NCBI GenBank assembly: GCA_903970295.1
Contig: CAJCHQ010000178.1
Span: 1 to 10,605, forward strand
DNA length: 10,605 bases
Source: Bryobacterales bacterium
GTDB taxonomy: Bacteria; Cyanobacteriota; Vampirovibrionia; Obscuribacterales; Obscuribacteraceae
Direction: 5' to 3'
Each line of letters opens with the position of its first letter. Position 1 is the first letter of the stretch. Shown here piece by piece: positions 8,361-10,605 of this stretch. Made by a program: the position numbers and the translations under genes. Under the pieces are notes generated by a model that was not told the DNA's origin, searched no databases, and was given only the letters and a program-made list of their open reading frames with translations.

Positions 8361-9008
8361 TCATGGGCCCATGTAATATAGATATCGTTTGACTTTCGGC
8401 GGATCAGAAGAAAGGAAAAGCATCATCGATGATTGCACTGCTTTTTCCGGTGATGGCGTCAGATACTGAAAGTTGAATTTAGCGAAATCAGAAATCACTG
8501 CGTCTACTGCATCCAGCGGTACAAATACTGCTGTCAAAGAACATCGCAACAAGCCAACATCTAGAAGCAACCGCGTAATGGCGTTGGCGATCGCGCAGGA
8601 TGACCGCGAGGCGTCATCAGAGGGAATCACACGGATAATACCTTGCTCGCCGGGTGTCAGCCCGAGCGGACAGTATCGCCTGCAACCGATCGCGGAGCAA
8701 TCGTGGTACCAAAGCTCTTCGAACTGCACGACATCAGTGTTGCGATTGGCATTCTGCTTGAGCCTGGGCGTTTCGCGATAGGCGACTGATAGCTTGGTCA
8801 TTGGAGTGAGACTGGACGTCTTGTAATTCAGATAGTCTTTTTGAATCTTTACATTGATAGTGATGACCCAGTCATACCGTTCATTTAAAGTACTGTCCCC
8901 CAGCGTGAAATCGCCCGAGCCAGTATTACCCTGGGCAAACGCAGGCAACTGCATAAGGCATAGCAACAGCAAAACAATGACGCCATGTATTTTATTGATC
9001 AGCGGCAA
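8361..9008 (-). CDS. Secreted cysteine-containing protein of unknown function
   Basis: A 215-residue product with a clear Sec signal peptide: K6 in the start, a leucine-rich core at 10-20 and AFA at 23-25 before Q26. The mature part holds five cysteines: C104, C109 and C113 close together in a DCSAIGCRRYC-like cluster, then C138 and C156, suggesting disulfides or a metal site after export. A YDWVITINVKIQ-like strand region follows the N-terminus. No known family was recognised. The first available start is TTG 9008, since a stop codon lies just upstream and no ATG follows before the signal peptide. Its ribosome site is poor (GGG only), so expression may be low. It ends 18 nt from the typA stop in convergent orientation and diverges from the TadG-like gene 98 nt away. 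Confidence 0.65.
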   Translation of the reverse strand: MPLINKIHGVIVLLLLCLMQLPAFAQGNTGSGDFTLGDSTLNERYDWVITINVKIQKDYLNYKTSSLTPMTKLSVAYRETPRLKQNANRNTDVVQFEELWYHDCSAIGCRRYCPLGLTPGEQGIIRVIPSDDASRSSCAIANAITRLLLDVGLLRCSLTAVFVPLDAVDAVISDFAKFNFQYLTPSPEKAVQSSMMLFLSSDPPKVKRYLYYMGP

Positions 9009-9106
9009 GTCGGCTACCCAACAGATGTCATAGGTTAGAATTAATGCCTAATTTTATCCGATAATTAGACAGACCGTTTTTACTAAGTCAAACAGGCTTG
9101 CACAAA
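9009..9106. promoter_or_regulatory. Divergent control region with an inverted repeat
   Basis: This AT-rich region separates the secreted cysteine protein (minus) from the TadG-like gene (plus). CTAATT (9048-9053) and AATTAG (9063-9068) form a perfect 6-bp inverted repeat with a 9-nt centre, placed where a dimeric regulator could act on both genes. A GATAAT at 9060-9065 could be a plus-strand -10, with a weak TTAGAA 19 nt upstream. TAAAAT on the minus strand overlaps the repeat and could be a -10 for the other gene. All are weak individually. Confidence 0.3.
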
Positions 9107-10018
9107 ATGCCCATCAGCCCAAACCGAGTGGCAAGCAATCGCCGAAAACAAAGCGGCAATATGCTGACTATGACGGCCCTCTGTATCGGGATTGCGTTTT
9201 TCTGCTGCGTTGTCGCTTTCGCCTTCTACATGCTCATGTCGCAGCAGAAAAAAGGACAGACGATAGCGGATGAGTTGGCTCTCGATCTGGCGAAACCAAT
9301 GAACGATCGCAATTACATTGGGCAGATGAACAACACAGTCGAGCGATGCCGTGAACTTGTCTACATTTCTCGCATGAACGACGATAAAGCCCAGCAGCCG
9401 ATGAATCAACTTTATAAGACGCTGTCTGCACAGTTGCTCGATGAGTCTCGGGAGAATGTCAGACTAGTCGAAGCCGAACGCAAGAACCTGATTTTAGTGA
9501 CAATCACCGATTTGCACAATGCAATTTTGGCGCGAATCAAACAAGCACCGACTGGAAAACATGTTCAACTGCCCTGGTTCGAATCATATTTTCCGGAGCT
9601 GACAAGTGTCAGTATTGGAAACATCAAAGGCGTCGAATCGAACGTAGAAAATCTGCAGGTAATCCCATCTCTCAAGGAATATGACCTGGATCATAAGTAC
9701 ATTCAGAAAGGAAGCAATCTTTACTTCGGCAATATCAATGCCAGACTGCCTCAACCGGACAACGACCTAGATTTCAAATTGTCGTCCTTACCAGCAGCTG
9801 TAAGTGACACTGTTGCACCGATTCGGCTGACAACACCCGACGTTTTCGTTCCGTCATCCATAATTTATGCCAATCAAAAAATACAGATGCAGAAGCCAGA
9901 TCAGCTTCCCGGTGCTCTCCAAGTTGTGGAAACTATGAACGTCGCTTCGCGTGATAACCAAAATACAGTGAGGCTCAGCGCCACTGCCACCGCTTACGGT
10001 GCACAAAAAGGTCAATAA
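9107..10018 (+). CDS. TadE/TadG-like single-pass membrane protein
   Basis: A 303-residue protein starting at ATG 9107, with an AGG ten nucleotides upstream; the in-frame TTG at 9098 is too close to that AGG. Residues 1-17 are basic (RRKQSG), 20-45 form one hydrophobic helix, and QTIADELALDLAKPMN (51-66) follows. This layout of basic stretch, Gly, helix, then an ADxxALxxA-like segment matches the N-terminus of Flp/Tad pilus assembly proteins TadE and TadG. The rest (about 70-303) is a mainly hydrophilic extracytoplasmic part, with a charged helical region (about 75-145) and a more beta-like C-terminus. It does not show the von Willebrand-type domain of classical TadG proteins. No other Tad genes are nearby, so the pilus link is inference. 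Helix and topology are well supported; the family call is moderate. Confidence 0.6.
   Translation: MPISPNRVASNRRKQSGNMLTMTALCIGIAFFCCVVAFAFYMLMSQQKKGQTIADELALDLAKPMNDRNYIGQMNNTVERCRELVYISRMNDDKAQQPMNQLYKTLSAQLLDESRENVRLVEAERKNLILVTITDLHNAILARIKQAPTGKHVQLPWFESYFPELTSVSIGNIKGVESNVENLQVIPSLKEYDLDHKYIQKGSNLYFGNINARLPQPDNDLDFKLSSLPAAVSDTVAPIRLTTPDVFVPSSIIYANQKIQMQKPDQLPGALQVVETMNVASRDNQNTVRLSATATAYGAQKGQ
9985..10003 (+). other. Small hairpin at the 3' end of the TadG-like gene, followed by a T-run
   Basis: CACCG (9988-9992) and CGGTG (9997-10001) pair around a CTTA loop, still inside the coding region. A run of six T follows at 10021-10026, about 17 nt away. That is too far for a standard intrinsic terminator, so this is at best a weak termination signal. 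Confidence 0.2.
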
Positions 10019-10119
10019 AATTTTTTCGGTTAGACGATATTATCGACATTGACCGTGGCACATCTCTAGAGAATGGTTGGGAGGAAAGAAATTATCGGTA
10101 GGTCGCTTTGACCATGCAC

Positions 10120-10148
10120 TTGCAGTTTGACTTTTCGTTCTCTACAAT
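10120..10148 (+). promoter_or_regulatory. Candidate sigma70-type promoter for the last gene
   Basis: TTGCAG (10120-10125) is followed after exactly 17 nt by TACAAT (10143-10148), a good -10 with 5 of 6 consensus bases. The -35 is weak (3 of 6). Transcription would start near 10155, giving a long leader before ATG 10375. Confidence 0.35.
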
Positions 10149-10209
10149 TCGCTTAATACGATCAAACAAATAAGAGATCCATCAGGATTTAACTCTTGGC
10201 ATCACTCAC

Positions 10210-10225
10210 GTTCCGAGTTCGGAAC
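10210..10225 (+). other. Hairpin in the long leader
   Basis: GTTCCG (10210-10215) and CGGAAC (10220-10225) form a perfect 6-bp stem around an AGTT tetraloop. No U-run follows, so it is not a terminator. It lies just before the first CCCATAAA motif. Confidence 0.35.
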
Positions 10226-10374
10226 CCCATAAAGGCCCGCGGCTAAAGAGTCTGCTTACTATTGCCGACAATCTAATGAATTCACCGAACGTCCGATAAA
10301 ATTCGCCTCTCGATCGCATCCCCATAAAACCCATAAATTAGCGACGTACGTAGCCCAAAGGAGCAACCTAGATC

Positions 10375-10605
10375 ATGAAAATCGCCCGGCGCGCCACTAA
10401 TATTTTTTCGGACTTTGCGAGTAACTCGCTTCTGGCAGCAGTTACCGCGGTCGGTTTGTTGCTAAGTTCCTCGATTACTCTATCTGCCAGCGCCGCACCT
10501 CAGCCCGAAAGTAATGTCAACAGTCCAAAAGTACTCGGGCTCAGAACCCCCAAAAAGTCTCCGGAATTCACTGCTGACGAATTGATTTTGATGCCTAAAA
10601 CTGGC
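10375..10605 (+). CDS. N-terminal part of an exported protein (cut by window edge)
   Basis: The frame opens at ATG 10375, with AAAGGAG eleven nucleotides upstream, and runs open to the window end (77 codons). Residues 1-41 look like a long Sec signal peptide: a basic start (K2, R5, R6), a hydrophobic core at about 19-37 and a cleavage site at ASA (39-41) before AP. The short mature part is polar, with a Pro/Lys-rich stretch and then TADELILMPKTG at 66-77. That last segment, with the DE-L-I-MPK pattern, recalls the start of a propeptide domain seen before some exported subtilisin-like (S8) proteases. This is a weak recollection and the catalytic part is outside the window, so I name it only as an exported protein. 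Confidence 0.65.
   Translation, partial: MKIARRATNIFSDFASNSLLAAVTAVGLLLSSSITLSASAAPQPESNVNSPKVLGLRTPKKSPEFTADELILMPKTG

Larger units (their letters stand above)
10019..10374 (+). other. 356-nt non-coding leader upstream of the last gene
   Basis: No gene is supported here; the only open frames are under 20 codons and lack ribosome sites. It holds a T-run after the TadG-like stop, a candidate promoter (10120-10148), a GTTCCG-AGTT-CGGAAC hairpin (10210-10225) and three CCCATAAA motifs at 10226-10233, 10321-10328 and 10330-10337. It ends with an AAAGGAG ribosome site before ATG 10375. If the promoter is real, the leader is about 220 nt, long enough for regulation, but I recognise no known riboswitch. 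Confidence 0.45.

Noticed and set aside
8362..8373. Perfect 12-bp palindrome CATGGGCCCATG between the convergent typA and secreted-protein genes
   Set aside because: It has no loop and no U-tract, so it is not a usable terminator. It lies within the last codons of the minus gene and can arise by chance.
10207..10228. Similarity of the GTTCCGAGTTCGGAAC hairpin to part of 5S rRNA read in reverse
   Set aside because: The match covers only about a dozen bases, and the flanks do not match 5S rRNA on either strand.

Overview
The window is about 10.6 kb of ordinary bacterial chromosome with moderate GC, densely packed genes on both strands and Shine-Dalgarno-like sites before most starts. The recognised genes are RsgA, TypA/BipA, a MATE transporter, a family 1 glycosidase, a CPBP-type membrane protein and a TadG-like membrane-anchored protein. 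Several other products carry Sec signal peptides and belong to no family I recognise. The style recalls non-photosynthetic cyanobacterial relatives (Vampirovibrionia/Obscuribacterales), but that is recall-based inference; the sequence itself only supports a bacterium that exports many proteins. No rRNA, tRNA, CRISPR array, insertion sequence, phage gene or origin was seen.

Layout, left to right. At 1-719 (minus) is the N-terminal part of a membrane protein, cut by the window edge, that looks like the extension found before some CPBP intramembrane protease domains. It diverges from a MATE efflux transporter (plus), whose start I move to a GTG at 940. The MATE gene converges on a minus-strand block. 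Read in the direction of transcription, that block is rsgA (6283-5198), a GH1 beta-glucosidase 32 nt downstream, a 342-nt gap, a 65-residue membrane protein behind a consensus ribosome binding site, and a secreted Ala/Ser/Pro/Gln-rich protein. The start of the secreted protein is preceded directly by a hairpin.

Divergent from rsgA is typA (6450-8342, plus), so two ribosome-associated GTPase genes share one 166-nt intergenic region. typA converges, 18 nt apart, with a secreted cysteine-containing protein of unknown function (9008-8361, minus, TTG start). That gene diverges from a TadG-like single-pass protein (9107-10018, plus). After a 356-nt leader with a candidate promoter, a hairpin and repeated CCCATAAA motifs, the window ends inside another exported protein (10375 onward).

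How the genes relate: rsgA and typA both serve ribosome assembly or translation under stress, and GH1 probably rides on the rsgA transcript. The remaining genes concern the envelope: efflux, exported proteins and a Tad-like component. I found no convincing new multi-gene system. The least explained parts are the exported or small unknown proteins and the leader structures at 3193-3235 and 10150-10374.
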